From Selaginella moellendorffii (taxonomy: Eukaryota > Streptophyta > Lycopodiopsida > Selaginellales > Selaginellaceae), in NCBI RefSeq assembly GCF_000143415.4, contig NW_003314262.1, positions 4,487,672 to 4,551,671 of the forward strand: a DNA stretch of 64,000 nt, given 5' to 3'. A model generated the notes under the pieces. That model did no database searches and was not told the DNA's origin. It saw nothing but the letters and a program-made list of their open reading frames with translations. The position numbers and the translations under genes are program-made. Shown one piece after another: positions 35,343 to 45,864 of the stretch. The first letter of the stretch is position 1. Every line of letters begins with the position of its first letter.

Positions 35343-35442
35343 NNNNNNNNNNNNNNNNNNNNNNNNNNNNNNNNNNNNNNNNNNNNNNNNNNNNNNNNNN
35401 NNNNNNNNNNNNNNNNNNNNNNNNNNNNNNNNNNNNNNNNNN
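35343..35442. other. Assembly gap (100 N)
   Basis: Exactly one hundred N bases. The round length suggests a placeholder of unknown true size, so the spacing of the flanking genes is uncertain. Confidence 0.99.
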
Positions 35443-35570
35443 TTTTCTTGGAAGCTAAAACTACATTGAACGCAGGAACTTGTCAAGTCGGTTAACTGGC
35501 AACCAGGTTTTATAAACTCTTCGAAACTGAGACCGAGGCGCTACATAGAGAAGATTCACGGCAGCGTGAT

Positions 35571-35921
35571 CTAGAAACCGGGCTGCCACCAGATCACGGC
35601 CAGGATAAAGACGACCATGAAGGCCAGGCCAACAGGAGAGCCTCCTACTTCAGAGAAAGGCACGGTCTTGGAAGGCGGTGCCGGCTTTGAGGCCGGGAGA
35701 GACATGAGCTGAACGGCCAGGAGGAGAAAGAGGGGGACGAGCAGCACCAGCAGGGAAATGCTCTTCAGGAGCTGAGAGGCAACGAGGAGATAGACGTCGT
35801 CCGTGTAGAGCGGTGAAGCTAGCAGAGCAAACACGATGGCGAGGAGGACGACGGGAGCCACTGGCGCCGAAGTCTTCTGCTGGGCACTGCCGCTGTTGAT
35901 GGTGGTGCTGCCTGGGATCAT
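35571..35921 (-). CDS. Small multi-pass membrane protein of unknown function
   Basis: Single frame of 116 residues with the ATG at 35921. Three hydrophobic stretches are visible: VAPVVLLAIVFALLAS (about residues 20-35), SISLLVLLVPLFLLLAVQL (about 53-71) and VGLAFMVVFILAVIWWQPG (about 97-115), so it should cross the membrane two or three times. A Pro/Ser/Lys-rich loop (LPASKPAPPSKTVPF) separates the last two. It ends right after WWQPGF. I do not recognise it. A decayed copy including its upstream region lies at about 45.87-46.39 kb, part of that copy recurs inverted at about 49.9-50.15 kb, and a related broken copy on the plus strand lies at 57.12-57.40 kb. The presence of copies suggests a gene family. 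Confidence 0.65.
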   Translation of the reverse strand: MIPGSTTINSGSAQQKTSAPVAPVVLLAIVFALLASPLYTDDVYLLVASQLLKSISLLVLLVPLFLLLAVQLMSLPASKPAPPSKTVPFSEVGGSPVGLAFMVVFILAVIWWQPGF

Positions 35922-36499
35922 CCTGTCAAGAAACGAGAAAGGCAGCGCTCAGGAGGACACGAGAACAAGGAAATACAAGAAAGAAGCCCGACGATCATCC
36001 AGGAAGAACTTCTCTTTTCGAGTGTTTGAAGAAGCAGCTTACCTTTGCGTGGCGGAGAGAGCGGACGAGCCGAGAGAGACGCACAGATTACAAGCTAGCT
36101 GGGATATTCCACCGATAGTTACTGTTAAGTCAAACGAAATGGATCCGTACGGATTCGTCAGGCAAGAGATTAAATCATTTTGTTTGCCGTACGGAGGTCT
36201 CTGGTTCGAGACCAAAGTCCGGCAAAACTACACACAGTAACTGAAAACCGCCAAAAATTTGAACTAGGTAGGGTTTTTTCTCGATGATAGGGTTTTTTAT
36301 CTCTTCGCCGGCGTCATTCGATCGATCGCTCCTCCTTCCAAGAATCAGGTTCGTCGATCTTCTCCGGCAATGCAGCCGATCTGGTAAGGGGCAGCAAGAT
36401 CCAACTGATTGTGAAAGCTTGATCGGTGTTCTACTAGCTGCTGGAGGCGACCAGGACCACGCCGATCGCGGCTTATTCCCGGAATGGGCTCGCACCGGA

Positions 36500-36950
36500 T
36501 TACCCTCGTGACGATCTTCGAGGCCCCCGAGAATCTGGAAGATGGTAAGAAGATCCACGCCTACCTCTCTTGCAACTCGGACGTAGTTCTTTCGTCACCA
36601 TGTATGGAAAGTGTGGCAGTCTAAACGATGCTTTTTTGATGTTCCAGAGCATGGAGGAATGGAACACCGTGGCCTGGAACTCTGTCATGGGAGCTTTCGT
36701 CCAGCATGATCGCGTGGAGGAGGCGATGGAGCTCTCCTGGGAGATGCTGCAGTGTGGATTCTTGCCGAGTAGACCGACTTTCTTGACTGTGTTGGCGGCC
36801 ATCTCTATCCTCGAGTCTCTACGACATGGTAAGCTTGTTCACGATACTCTTGCTGCTGAGGCTGGTCATGAGGATGATGTTGTTGTCCAGACAGGAAATG
36901 CGTGGTGGAAGCAGTGGAAGTTTTGGACCGGATGCTCCGGTTGGATGTGA
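36500..36950 (+). pseudogene. PPR gene relic (PLS type)
   Basis: The plus-strand reading has VTIFEAPENLEDGKKIHAYL, then a frame change, MYGKCGSLNDAF, NTVAWNSVMGAFVQHD and LESLRHGKLVHD, which are classic PLS PPR pieces. Only about two and a half repeats remain before the match fades after 36900. The same block recurs in a worse state at about 40.9-41.2 kb. Confidence 0.8.
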
Positions 36951-37738
36951 TGCTGTGGACTGCTGGATTCTCGGCTCACGTCAACTGCGCCGGCTACGAA
37001 GAAATTTTCTGCTCTTTCCGGAAGATGCAGCTCAAACAACCTTTGAGCGCTTGCTAGGGGCCGCAAACAGGGAAAGGCCATTGTGAGCATGGATGAAGCT
37101 TGGAAGGTGAGTGGCTTTCTTTCACAGAGAAGTCGAGTAAGATCTCTTGAATTCTCTCAAGCTAGGGACCTGTTACTTTCCCTTACAAGGATGCAAGGCC
37201 CAGGAGGACATCATGCGTGATCCTATCAGGTTGAAGCTCATTCCCATTAACTTTGAAACGAGTTTCTAGTTTTTATCAGATATGAGAGACAACGCCTCCA
37301 CCTTGGTGACACGACAATACGACTCTGAAGCCGAGAAGAATGGTGTTAACATTTCTGCCGCGATGGTTGCTGGTGGCGACGAAGGCCAGTAACGAGGCTC
37401 TTGAGGATCAAGGTAAGCGAGAGCTTCATTCTTTCTAAGTTTCTTTGTGTTTTTGCTTTTTAACAAGGATCACCATTCCTCCAACAGCGACGTGGAGGAC
37501 GAAATCCCCGATGGAAACGCATGTATGGAGGTATGGCAGCATTGCAAGAGCCCGAGACGGTCACTGGCTAGAGCATCATCCTACGAGAAAGATGTCCTTC
37601 CGAGGAGACTCCACTCTCGGCGATTTGCTAGAGACTAGGAATTGGATATGCTTTATTCTCCATTGGGTTTATATAAGGGCAAAAAGTGCGGAGCTTTATT
37701 TTCCTAGGGTTTATGTCCAGATAGAGCTAGCGAGAGAG
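36951..37738 (+). other. Duplicated non-coding block downstream of the PPR relic
   Basis: This contains sequence shared with 41.29-41.60 kb and 42.99-43.30 kb, for example CTTTCTTTCACAGAGAAG followed by a GAATTCTCTCAA-type stretch, and the GAGACAACGCCTCCACCTTGG region. In all three places it sits between a PPR-type piece and ATPase-family or small-protein genes. No intact frame. Confidence 0.6.
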
Positions 37739-38760
37739 ATGGGGTGTTCTTCCTGGCGCAAACACGGGGTCTTGGCGGTGGCCATCCTTGGCGCCGCAAC
37801 AGCAATGGCGGCAGCAACAATCTTCCTCGGCCGGTCCCTGACAGATGCGGCGAAGTCGCTGTCGGATACTGCGAGCTCCTTGAAGGAATCGCTCGATTCC
37901 TCCGCGAAATCTTTCAAGGAATCGTTCGATTCTTCTGTGGCGTCGTTCGACCGTGGAGTGGCTGCTTTGGATCGCGGCATCGACACAATCGGCGCGTTCA
38001 AGGTGCTCAAGAACGGGTGCACAGTCTCCTTAAATCCAGTCGGCTTGGTTCCGAGGGAAGATTAATGTGAGTGGTAAAGGGGAAATGCCAGATCTCGCGC
38101 TCACAGGTCCTTGCAGCTCGGCGATCGGATGATCCAAAGCGCAGGAAAGCAGCGAGCTGGCAGCGAAGCGCGATGGGTTTTTTCTCCTTTTTCTTTCCTT
38201 CTTTCTTTCGCTTCCTTTGACTGACACATTTTGAGCGAGCAATTGTATAGGTTTTGCGAGCGTTTGTATAGATTTGCGAAGGAGAATGTAACAATTCTTT
38301 CGGACGTTCTAGTTTCCGATCTCTTTGCTCTCCAGCATGCAAGTTTAAGGTAGAATCTGTTTGCTAGCAGATGATTAATCTTCCTTTTTCCTTTCTTTCT
38401 TATAGACCGGAGGGAACCTTCTCGAGCAGTGGCAGCATGAAGAATTCCATGGTTAGAAACCTCGCGCTGCTTTCTTGTGCTTTTTTCCATTGTAGACAGG
38501 CACTCTCGTTTTAATGAATGCTAGCCTGTTGGTTTTACTCGTTTTATCTCTTTAAATCTCTTTAAAGCTCTGTGGTTTTCTCACACAACCGCGCTTGGCG
38601 CTTCACGCTTTGTTTTGCAGGTCAAGTAGCGTGCCAAATCGCTGAGCAGCGGTGTCATCACGAGCACCAAGCAGCCCTGGAGGAGTGGGGGTGCTACTTT
38701 GGCTACGATGTGAAAGTGAACAGACTTCTCATGAATAGAGCGAAGAAATGCCATGGCTAG
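37739..38760 (+). CDS. Small glycine-zipper/heptad-repeat protein, founding copy with C-terminal Cys-rich exons
   Basis: Exon 1 starts at the ATG at 37739 and is open to 38065 if unspliced (108 residues). The N-terminus MGCSS is a plausible lipidation site. Residues 11-31 (VLAVAILGAATAMAAATIFLG) form a small-residue-rich hydrophobic segment. From residue 33 to about 85 come heptad-like units (SLKESLD, SFKESFD, SFDRGVA, ALDRGID), which should form an amphipathic helix or coiled coil. A spliced model in phase is 37739-38002, 38406-38451 and 38621-38760, giving 149 residues with a tail containing CQIAEQRCHHEHQ and WGCYFGYD. I favour it because the exon 3 frame is clean to a TAG. Two relatives lie at 40418-40687 and 42520-42849. 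Family and function are unknown to me. Confidence 0.6.
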
Positions 38761-39400
38761 TCCATGCCTGGCATGGTGGTAAGTTCCTTCGTTTTTCTGA
38801 TGTGTGCTTCTTTGAACTTGATATTTCTTGATTCGGAGACTGCTGCTGTACCGAATGAGATGATGCTGCTGCTGCTAGCGTCACCACAGGTTGCAAGCTC
38901 TCTTTTCTCTTTGGAAACTTCTCAGGCAGGGACTGTGGTTAGAACGCCAGAGAAGTAAAGACGTCTACCAAACTTATCTAGTACGAGGCACCGAGTGGAG
39001 CACCGAGGACGAGGTCGAGCGCGACTCTTCTCTCTTGTCCGTTGCTGGCGAGAGGTTCCAAACCCACGCCTAGCAAGAGCAGCATCACGGTGGATGACTT
39101 CGCAGAGAGAAAGTTCTCAGATCGCCAGGAACGCTAGTGACGTCCCACTGGCGGGAGCTAAGAGCGGCGAGCTTGGCACTATTACGACTACTACATACCA
39201 ACAGCAGCAGCAGCGAGAGCAACGAGGGAGGGGGATCCCTTTGTGCACGTAGAGTTCCGGTGAAACATCGAGAGGACGCTGGCGAGGCTGCGAGCTAACG
39301 AAGTCAGCTTCTCGTGAAGCTCCTCAGTCTTCATTCCCTGGAAGTCACAGAGTAAGAAACAAGAACAAAGGCTGAAACTTACGTCATACTATAACACGAT
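38761..39400. other. Stretch without a supported gene
   Basis: Several short plus-strand frames lie here (for example 38764-38958 and 38995-39252, which includes a short Gln run), some with plausible splice signals. None shows a recognisable domain. It may be 3' sequence of the 37.7 kb gene or an undetected small gene. Confidence 0.4.
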
Positions 39401-40105
39401 GCCGTTTGATACGCCAGGCACTTTTGAGAAATAAAAACATAATAATAAGTAAATATAAATTAGAATTCATAATTTATTGTATTTTTTAGATTATATATGT
39501 ATTGTAAGAAAATAATCACAAATAGTTACTATCAACTAAGATAATGTATATGAGGTTGGTGACAATTTCATTATAGAGTTATTGGTTTTGGTATTCATTA
39601 ATAGTCTTGCAATCAATAAAACCAAATTTCATGTCAAAAATATTTAAAGTGAGTAATCATATATTCCCTATATATTTCTATTGGCAAGAACCATAAGACA
39701 CTCACATAAAACAAAGTAAGTAAGATAAAATAAAAGAAATAAAAGAATAATTTACATTAGAATTTGTTGAGTGAACAAAAATAAGTTAATTTATGTTTTA
39801 ATGCATGGAAAAAGTGTTAAAAAAAGTTTTAACAAAAAAAAACTTTTAAAAAAATATTGTGTTCCAAAATTTCATTCAATCAAATATGCACACTTTTGCC
39901 AAGGTTTTTCCACTAAAACTATTAAGTTTTTTCTCAATTTTTAATTTAACTATAATTTATTCATTTTTTTATCTTTAGCAATGAAAGTAAACCTAACATA
40001 TATATGAGAGTAATTTTCTAGGCTTCTTTAACTAAAATAATGTAATTTTCTTTATAGTTCATAATTATACATTCCAAAAAATATAACACTTATAAAAGGC
40101 ATTGG

Positions 40106-40196
<91 letters not shown>

Positions 40197-40417
40197 GCAC
40201 ATTGCATTGCTTATTTCAAAATTATATATTATAAAAATTGTTCTATGTTGGAACAATTATATTATATATTATAATATTAAGATGTAATAAAGTTTTAAAA
40301 TTAATAATTGAACTATGAAAAGAAAAAGTAAATCAGTCTTAGAAGCTTGCTTATTCTGGGTATACGAAACAAAGTTTAAATAAATTTATAACATTTAGTA
40401 GAATATCTAAGAATGCT
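39401..40417. other. AT-rich intergenic island
   Basis: Strongly AT-rich with no long frames. It contains the compound microsatellite at 40113-40194. Confidence 0.6.
40113..40194. repeat. Compound (CT)n-(AT)n microsatellite
   Basis: About 25 CT units pass directly into about 16 AT units. The translated Leu-Ser and Tyr-Ile runs in this area are artefacts of the repeat. Confidence 0.97.
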
Positions 40418-40687
40418 TTACACGCTCTTAAGCTTTTTCGTGATAGTGCTTTGTTCAAGGGCGGCAACACCACGTTCAAGGGCGTCAACACCGCGGTTAA
40501 GGGAGCGAACACCGCGGTCCAAAGATTGGGTAATTTTATCACATGACTCACGAGTCACATCTCCAATCTCTGTAATCGACTTCGCAATTGATTTCGCACC
40601 TTCAGATATTGAGCGTCCAATAAAATATGCTGATCCCGCCGCCCCCACCGCTGCGCCAAGGACTGCCACAGCCACCAGGTCATCCAT
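40418..40687 (-). CDS. Small glycine-zipper/heptad-repeat protein, copy 2
   Basis: Intact 89-residue frame with the ATG at 40687. The N-terminus MDDLVAVAVLGAAVGAAGSA is a hydrophobic stretch with small residues at regular spacing (a glycine-zipper look), then YFIGRSISEGAK. From about residue 30 the sequence is amphipathic. It ends in four seven-residue units (SLDRGVR, SLNRGVD, ALERGVA, ALEQSTI) and a basic tail, KKLKSV. It is clearly related to 42520-42849 along its whole length and more distantly to 37739. It is divergent from the ATPase relic to its right, with a conserved 70-nt spacer at the start. The upstream AAACCCTATAG and TTTAAATAC on the minus strand could be promoter elements. Confidence 0.65.
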   Translation of the reverse strand: MDDLVAVAVLGAAVGAAGSAYFIGRSISEGAKSIAKSITEIGDVTRESCDKITQSLDRGVRSLNRGVDALERGVAALEQSTITKKLKSV

Positions 40688-40760
40688 AGCTTGAAAACCC
40701 TATAGTAAGCTCCTGTATTTAAACCACTTGCGCCTTTACCTTTTCTATATCGTGTTGAGG
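40688..40760 (-). promoter_or_regulatory. Conserved upstream block of small-protein copy 2
   Basis: This roughly 70-nt block is nearly identical to 42850-42920 upstream of copy 3. On the minus strand it contains GGTTTAAATACAGG and CTATAGGGTTTTC. Conservation between the two copies may mean function or only recent duplication. Confidence 0.4.
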
Positions 40761-40899
40761 AAGGTGGCTCGCCGAGCTTTGCCTTCTTGCTGGGAGTCTC
40801 GCGCAGACGTAGAGGGCGATGTGGATGGTGACTTTGTCTGGAGGAGTTCCTCTCTACCTACAGTTACCATAGTCTCTCAGTGTTCCAGTTGCTTTGAGG

Positions 40900-41340
40900 A
40901 CCATCGGGCTTATAGTTTTCCTTTGAAGGAGGAAATGGAACACCGCGTGCAACTCCCTCGTGGGACCTTATCTCCAGCATGATCGCGTGGATGAAACAAT
41001 AGAATTCTACTGATATGCTGTGCAGTGTGGATTCTTTCCGAGTAGTGACTTCCTATGGCGGCCATCTCTAGTCTGTATGACATGGTAAGCTCGTGCATGA
41101 CACTCTTGCTGCTGGTCATGAGATGATGTTATTGTCCAGACAGCGCTGGTAAACATGTACTGGAAATGCGAAAGCGTGGTGGAAGCAGTGGAAGGTTTGG
41201 ACCGGATGCTCTGGCTCGATGTGATACTGAGGAGTGCTGGATTCTTGAATCACGTCAACTCTGGTTTTTCTAGAACATGTGATGCTGGTCAGTGCTTTGA
41301 GCGCTTGCGAGGGGCCGCAAACAGGGAAAGGCTATTGTGA
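40900..41340 (+). pseudogene. Badly decayed PPR relic, duplicate of the 36.6 kb relic
   Basis: Nucleotide blocks such as CAGCATGATCGCGTGGATGA, TGCAGTGTGGATTCTT and GCTTGCGAGGGGCCGCAAAC match 36.70-37.08 kb in the same order, with deletions and stops. No usable frame remains. Confidence 0.75.
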
Positions 41341-41649
41341 GCATGGAGCTTGGAAGGTCGTGGGCTTTCTTTCACAGAGAAGCCGAGTATAAGATCTTTT
41401 GAATTCTCTCAAATGATAGGGCGCTGTTACTTTCTCTTATCAGTGAGGTTTCGTTTATTTTCATTGTTTCTTCTTTTTGTTCAGCTTTGAGAAACAAAGC
41501 TTCCACCTCGGTGACAGAAATACGACTCTGCTGAGAAGGCCATGGCTGCTGAGATGGTTTATTCTTTCTAAGTTGCTTAGCTTTGTGTTTTTGCTTGTTC
41601 CCAAGGACTTCAAAGCATGCTCGAAGTGCTGCGAGCTTCATATATATCA

Positions 41650-42430
41650 AGTGAGCGGTGACGGAAAATATAAAGGGAAGAAAGTGTCCAATTAGGTTTA
41701 GGGAACTTCAATGTTTAATCGTCGGGAAAGGCATGATGGGGGCTTCCTCAACCATTTCAAGACCTGATCAAGCCGATGGGTTTAAACATTTGCCACTACT
41801 CAAGGCAGACGCACTGCTGGACTGCCTAGCTGAGATCACTGACGCGCAATTGTCATGTCAGGCTACGACGATTCTTTAAGGGTGGACTGGTTTAATTTAC
41901 CTGGGCCATTTTAGCGAGGTCATGGCTAAGAGTTACTTTCGTATGCTACTCACAACAACCTGGACGAGGTGGTTAACTTCCTGGGTACTCCTGGGAAAGG
42001 TATATCGGTGGCTGCCCGTTGCTGCTCAACGAATGTGCTGCATTTGCATTCATGTCTCAAAACCCCAAGGATTTGGACACAGTTCTTGGCGGAATAGCGT
42101 CCAAGATGAGCAGCCGGGTGTACAGTGGCTTGGCAGGTGGCAACGGGTGAGTTCTTTTCCTTTCTTTCTTTTTCATTTTTTTGTGTGCTGGTTTTTGTTC
42201 AGGTGGGAGGGAAACAAGTTTAGGGACGTGATGGAAGTATTTTCAGAGGGAGGAGGGGCCACAGAATGGGATGCTGTGTGTGACAAGGTGTTCAACAAAG
42301 ATGAAGCAGCATGCATTTCACAACTTCATGCAATTGGAGCAGTTGGTGTGGCTTATATTCAGTTTGTTCCCAGCTCAAATCCCCTGTCCAGTGTCAAGCA
42401 ACCAGGAATGTTATTGCTCAACTGAGATTA
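41650..42430 (+). pseudogene. Relic of a P-loop/STAND-type ATPase, copy 1
   Basis: Fragments parallel the copy at 43.42-44.35 kb: the LLKADALLDCLAEIT region at 41795-41840, the LGHF..VMAK..F region at 41905-41945, NPKDLDTVLGGIASKMSS at about 42060-42110, an intron-like GTGAGT...TTCAG gap, and WEGNKFRDVMEVF...VFNKDEAACISQLHAIGAVGV (42203-42350). The frame changes repeatedly and the Walker A region is not found. The last block is open for over 60 codons. Confidence 0.7.
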
Positions 42431-42519
42431 AATTGTCTAAACAACACTTAAAAGGTTAATATTAACATCATATTATTTTTCAAAATCTAAATACGTTTAT
42501 AAAAAAAATTAAATAAAAT

Positions 42520-42849
42520 TCACACGCTCTTAAGATTTTTCGTGATAGTGCTTTGTTCAAAGGCGGCAACACCGCGTTCAAGGGAGTCAACACCGTGTTC
42601 AAGGGAGCCAACACCGCGTTCGAGGGAGGCCACACCCCGTTCGAGGGAGCCAACAGCGCGTTCAACACCACGGTCCAAAGATTGGGTAATTTTATCACAT
42701 GACTCACGAGTTACATCTCCAATCTCTGTAATCGATTTCGCAATTAATTTCGCACCTTCAGATATTGAACTTCCAATATAATATGCTGATCCCGCCGCCC
42801 CCACCCACACCGCTGCGCCAAGGATTGCCGCAGCCACCACATCATCCAT
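42520..42849 (-). CDS. Small glycine-zipper/heptad-repeat protein, copy 3 (expanded repeats)
   Basis: Intact 109-residue frame with the ATG at 42849. N-terminus MDDVVAAAILGAAVWVGAAG, then IGSSISEGAKLIAKSITEIGD, which is almost the same as copy 2. The C-terminal half holds about six seven-residue units of the SLERGVx type, against four in copy 2, and ends TITKNLKSV. The extra units explain the length difference. All repeat units keep the Leu and Val positions, so an amphipathic helix would be preserved. It is head-to-head with the ATPase relic at 43.42 kb. Expression is unknown. Confidence 0.65.
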   Translation of the reverse strand: MDDVVAAAILGAAVWVGAAGSAYYIGSSISEGAKLIAKSITEIGDVTRESCDKITQSLDRGVERAVGSLERGVASLERGVGSLEHGVDSLERGVAAFEQSTITKNLKSV

Positions 42850-42920
42850 AGCTTGAAAACCCTATAGTAAAGTCTTGTATTTAAACCACTTGCGCCTTTA
42901 CCTTTTCTATATCGACTGCC
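42850..42920 (-). promoter_or_regulatory. Conserved upstream block of small-protein copy 3
   Basis: Near-identical to 40688-40760, including the CCCTATAGTAA and TATTTAAACCACTTGCGCC features as read on the plus strand. It is the spacer of the duplicated divergent pair. Confidence 0.4.
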
Positions 42921-43419
42921 AGCCATCTCGTACATGTTGAGGAAGGTGCTGTTTGCCTTCTTGCTGAGATTCTCACGTGAGATTCTCACGGGAAAGGCTA
43001 TTGTGAGCTTGGAAGGGCTTTCTTTCACAGAGAAGTCGAGTATATGATCTCTTGAATTCTCTCAAATTATAGGGAGCTGTTACTTTCTCTTATCAGGAAG
43101 CTAGGCCCAGGATGACATCACGAAGTTTCGTTTCATTTTCATTAGCATCGAAACGAGTTTCTTCTTTTTCTTCAGCTTTGAGAGACAAAGCTTCCACCTC
43201 AATCACAGAGATATGACTCTGATGAGAAGGCCATGGCTGATCAAGTAAATGAGAGCCGTGTTTATGCTTGCTCACAAGGACTTCAAAGCATGCTGGAAGC
43301 GGCGCGAGCTTCATATATACCAAGTGAGCATCGTTTTTCTGTCTTGTATTGGTGACGATGGATTGGTCTATAGACAATTGGTATAAAAGGAAGAAAGTGT
43401 CCAATTAGTTTTAGGGAAT

Positions 43420-44345
43420 TTCAGCTCAAGGCGCTCAAAAGGCAAGTGTCGGGTGGCGCTGGGATGATTATGGTGTTGGGGCCGATGAGCTATGCGGAAG
43501 CCTAGTTATCTCTTTAACTTGCGTTTGAGCATCCGAAGTCAAGGTTTAGAGATGTAGTAGAAGAAGACGCAGATAGTTTAGCAGCTGTTTTGAGGGCCTT
43601 GGTAGCAGCAAGTAAAGGTTTACGCCCCATGTTCATCATTGATCAAGCCAATGGGCCTAAACATTGGCCACCACTCAAGACAGACGCACTGCTTGACTGC
43701 CTAGCTGAGATCACTGCTACGCAGCAAGCGACTATTGTCATGTCAGGCTACTGGCTAGGCAGCCGAGTTGTGTTTGATCACATCATTTATCTGGGCCATT
43801 TTAGCGAGGCCATGGCTAAGAGGTACTTTTGTATGTTACAACAACATGGACGAGGTGATTAACTTCCTGGGTATTCCCGCCCCTCACTCCGCAGGAATGG
43901 GAAAAGATATATCGAGTTTGTGGTGGCTGCCCGTTGCTGCTCAACGAGTGTGCTGAATTTGCATTCACGTCTCAAAACCCCAAGAATTTGGACACAGTTC
44001 TTGGAGGAATAGCGTCCGAGATGAGCAGCCGGGTGTACAGTGGCTTGGCAGGTGGCGACAGGTGAGTTCATTTCCTTTCTTTCTTTTTAATTATTCTATG
44101 TGATGGTTTTTGTTCAGGTGGGAGGGAAACAAGTTTAGGGACGTGATGAAAGTAATTTCAGAGGGAGGAGGGGCTGTGTGTGACAAGGTGTTCAACAAAG
44201 ATGAAGCAGCATGCATTTCACAACTTCATGCGATGTGAGCAGCTGGTGTGGTTCATATTCAGTTTGTTCCCAGCTCAAAACACAAGCTCGTCATGCCTAT
44301 GTCCTCTGCCCAGTGTCAAGCAACTAGGAATGTTATTGCTCAACT
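43420..44345 (+). pseudogene. Relic of a P-loop/STAND-type ATPase, copy 2
   Basis: This is the better preserved relic. It reads FQLKALKRQVSGGAG, then MIMVLGP where the Walker A loop should follow but has lost its GKS/T (43455-43500) and runs into a TAG. Further on come LRALVAASKGL, Walker-B-like MFIIDQAN (about 43630-43655), ALLDCLAEITATQQATIVMSGYW, GHFSEAMAKRYF, a frame shift, an EEWEKIYRVCGGCPLLLNE-type stretch, NPKNLDTVLGGIAS, an intron (about 44061-44117) and NKDEAACISQLHAM followed by a stop. The layout parallels the intact ATPase at 11321-12511: lead-in, Walker A, Walker B, (L)REAEA/SEAMAK segment and winged-helix-like end. The relation is inferred from motif order. Confidence 0.7.
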
Positions 44346-44399
44346 AGGTAGTGGAGGTTAAATTGTCTAAACAACACTTCAAAGTTTCAGCCTAACATC

Positions 44400-45860
44400 A
44401 TATTATTTTGCAAAATCTATAATTTTATCGTAATTCTAGGGAAAGTTGCATAAAAGCCTAGAGATCAAATTCGACATGGCTTGATCTTGTTTGATGGAGG
44501 CAAGATATGATGTGATCAAGAAAACATATAATCAAGATTCATGTTTCTTTAAGTTACATTTGAGCTTCAAAAATCTATTTTGCTTGTGTTTCTTTAGCTA
44601 AAAGTTGTGCTTTTCTTATATGTTGTGATTCTTATGTGTTCTTCCAAATTCCAAGTATTTGATCTATGACGACTCTCAGACTCTCAAGTTCAGAGCAATA
44701 TCAAGCTATGGCCTTTCAAACTTACCTTTGGTGTTAGTGAAAAGTTGATTATCATTATCCACTAGAAAGGCAAGGAGAAGACATTTGTAGTTGAGGAGAG
44801 TATAGTCTTGCTCATGCTTGAAACTTCTGCTTATACAACTGCTATGGTTGAGCAAGTTAATGTTACTTGCTTGATTCATATCATATAAAAAATATATTAG
44901 CTGTGGATTGCCAATGAGCATTTGGAAATAGATAGTGAAACAAAAATAGGGTGATAAACTCATATGTAACTAATACATTTGAAGTAAATTGCAATGTAGC
45001 ATGTGCTACCAGAACAATACAAATAATGCCTTCTTGCAATCTGGCCATTAAGATTGAGCTGGGCATTGAGTGCTGGAGCAGTAGCATGAAATGAAACATC
45101 TTATCAACCTAGAGGAGAAATCTTAGAAAAAAAGAAATGCTTCACACTAAAGATCTTGAAAAAGAAAAAAAAGAAATGTGTCTAATGAAGTTTTCTTCGG
45201 GTTATAAAGGTATTTTGCAATATCTAAACTGTTAGAGGGGTTTTTGTGAAAAATTTAAAGTCATAGAAAATTTTAAAACTTTAAGTGGCATATTTGCAAA
45301 TATGTCAATTTTATGTAATTTTCCCTTATTTTAATCAATATATTGATATTTTATATTATAGGTATTTAATAATGATATTCCTATTTAGTATCATTTATTA
45401 ATTCAATTGAAGCATTGCATAATACAATTATAAATTAGAAGAAAAGTTGATATAAAGCTGAATAACTATTCATTACAGATTGATGAGCATAAAAACAAGT
45501 TACATATTTTCAATAGTCATATACAAGTTTTAAATTTTCATTTAACTAGTGAATTTATATTTAATGTAATGTATTTACCATTTCTCTATATTTACTAAGG
45601 AGTACATTCGTGCCATGGCAAGAATCAAACCTCAAACCTTGGGATTTGAACTAAGACCTATTAAATGGGCATCTAGATTGATATAAATCCATACCCACAT
45701 TAGGATTTTAGATTAGCTAGCATTGGTTTCTAAATCCCCTATAAAAGTAGAAAATGTTCAAAATCCTTTTTTTTCTTTATTTGTTTTAGTATTTTATTAA
45801 TTTCATTTGGTGGTATATTTTATTAGTAATTTCATCTGGCTAGCAAATCAGAACTTGAAT
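44400..45860. other. AT-rich intergenic stretch
   Basis: Low GC, no supported coding frames. The tandem ATPase/small-protein duplication ends near 44.43 kb, where the ATCATATTATTTTGCAAAAT sequence matches the end of unit 1 near 42.46-42.49 kb. Confidence 0.5.
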
Positions 45861-45864
45861 AAGG

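Noticed and set aside
34827..35495. 222-codon plus frame running through the N gap
   Set aside because: It reads through introns of the chaperonin gene and across unknown bases, so it has no meaning as a protein.
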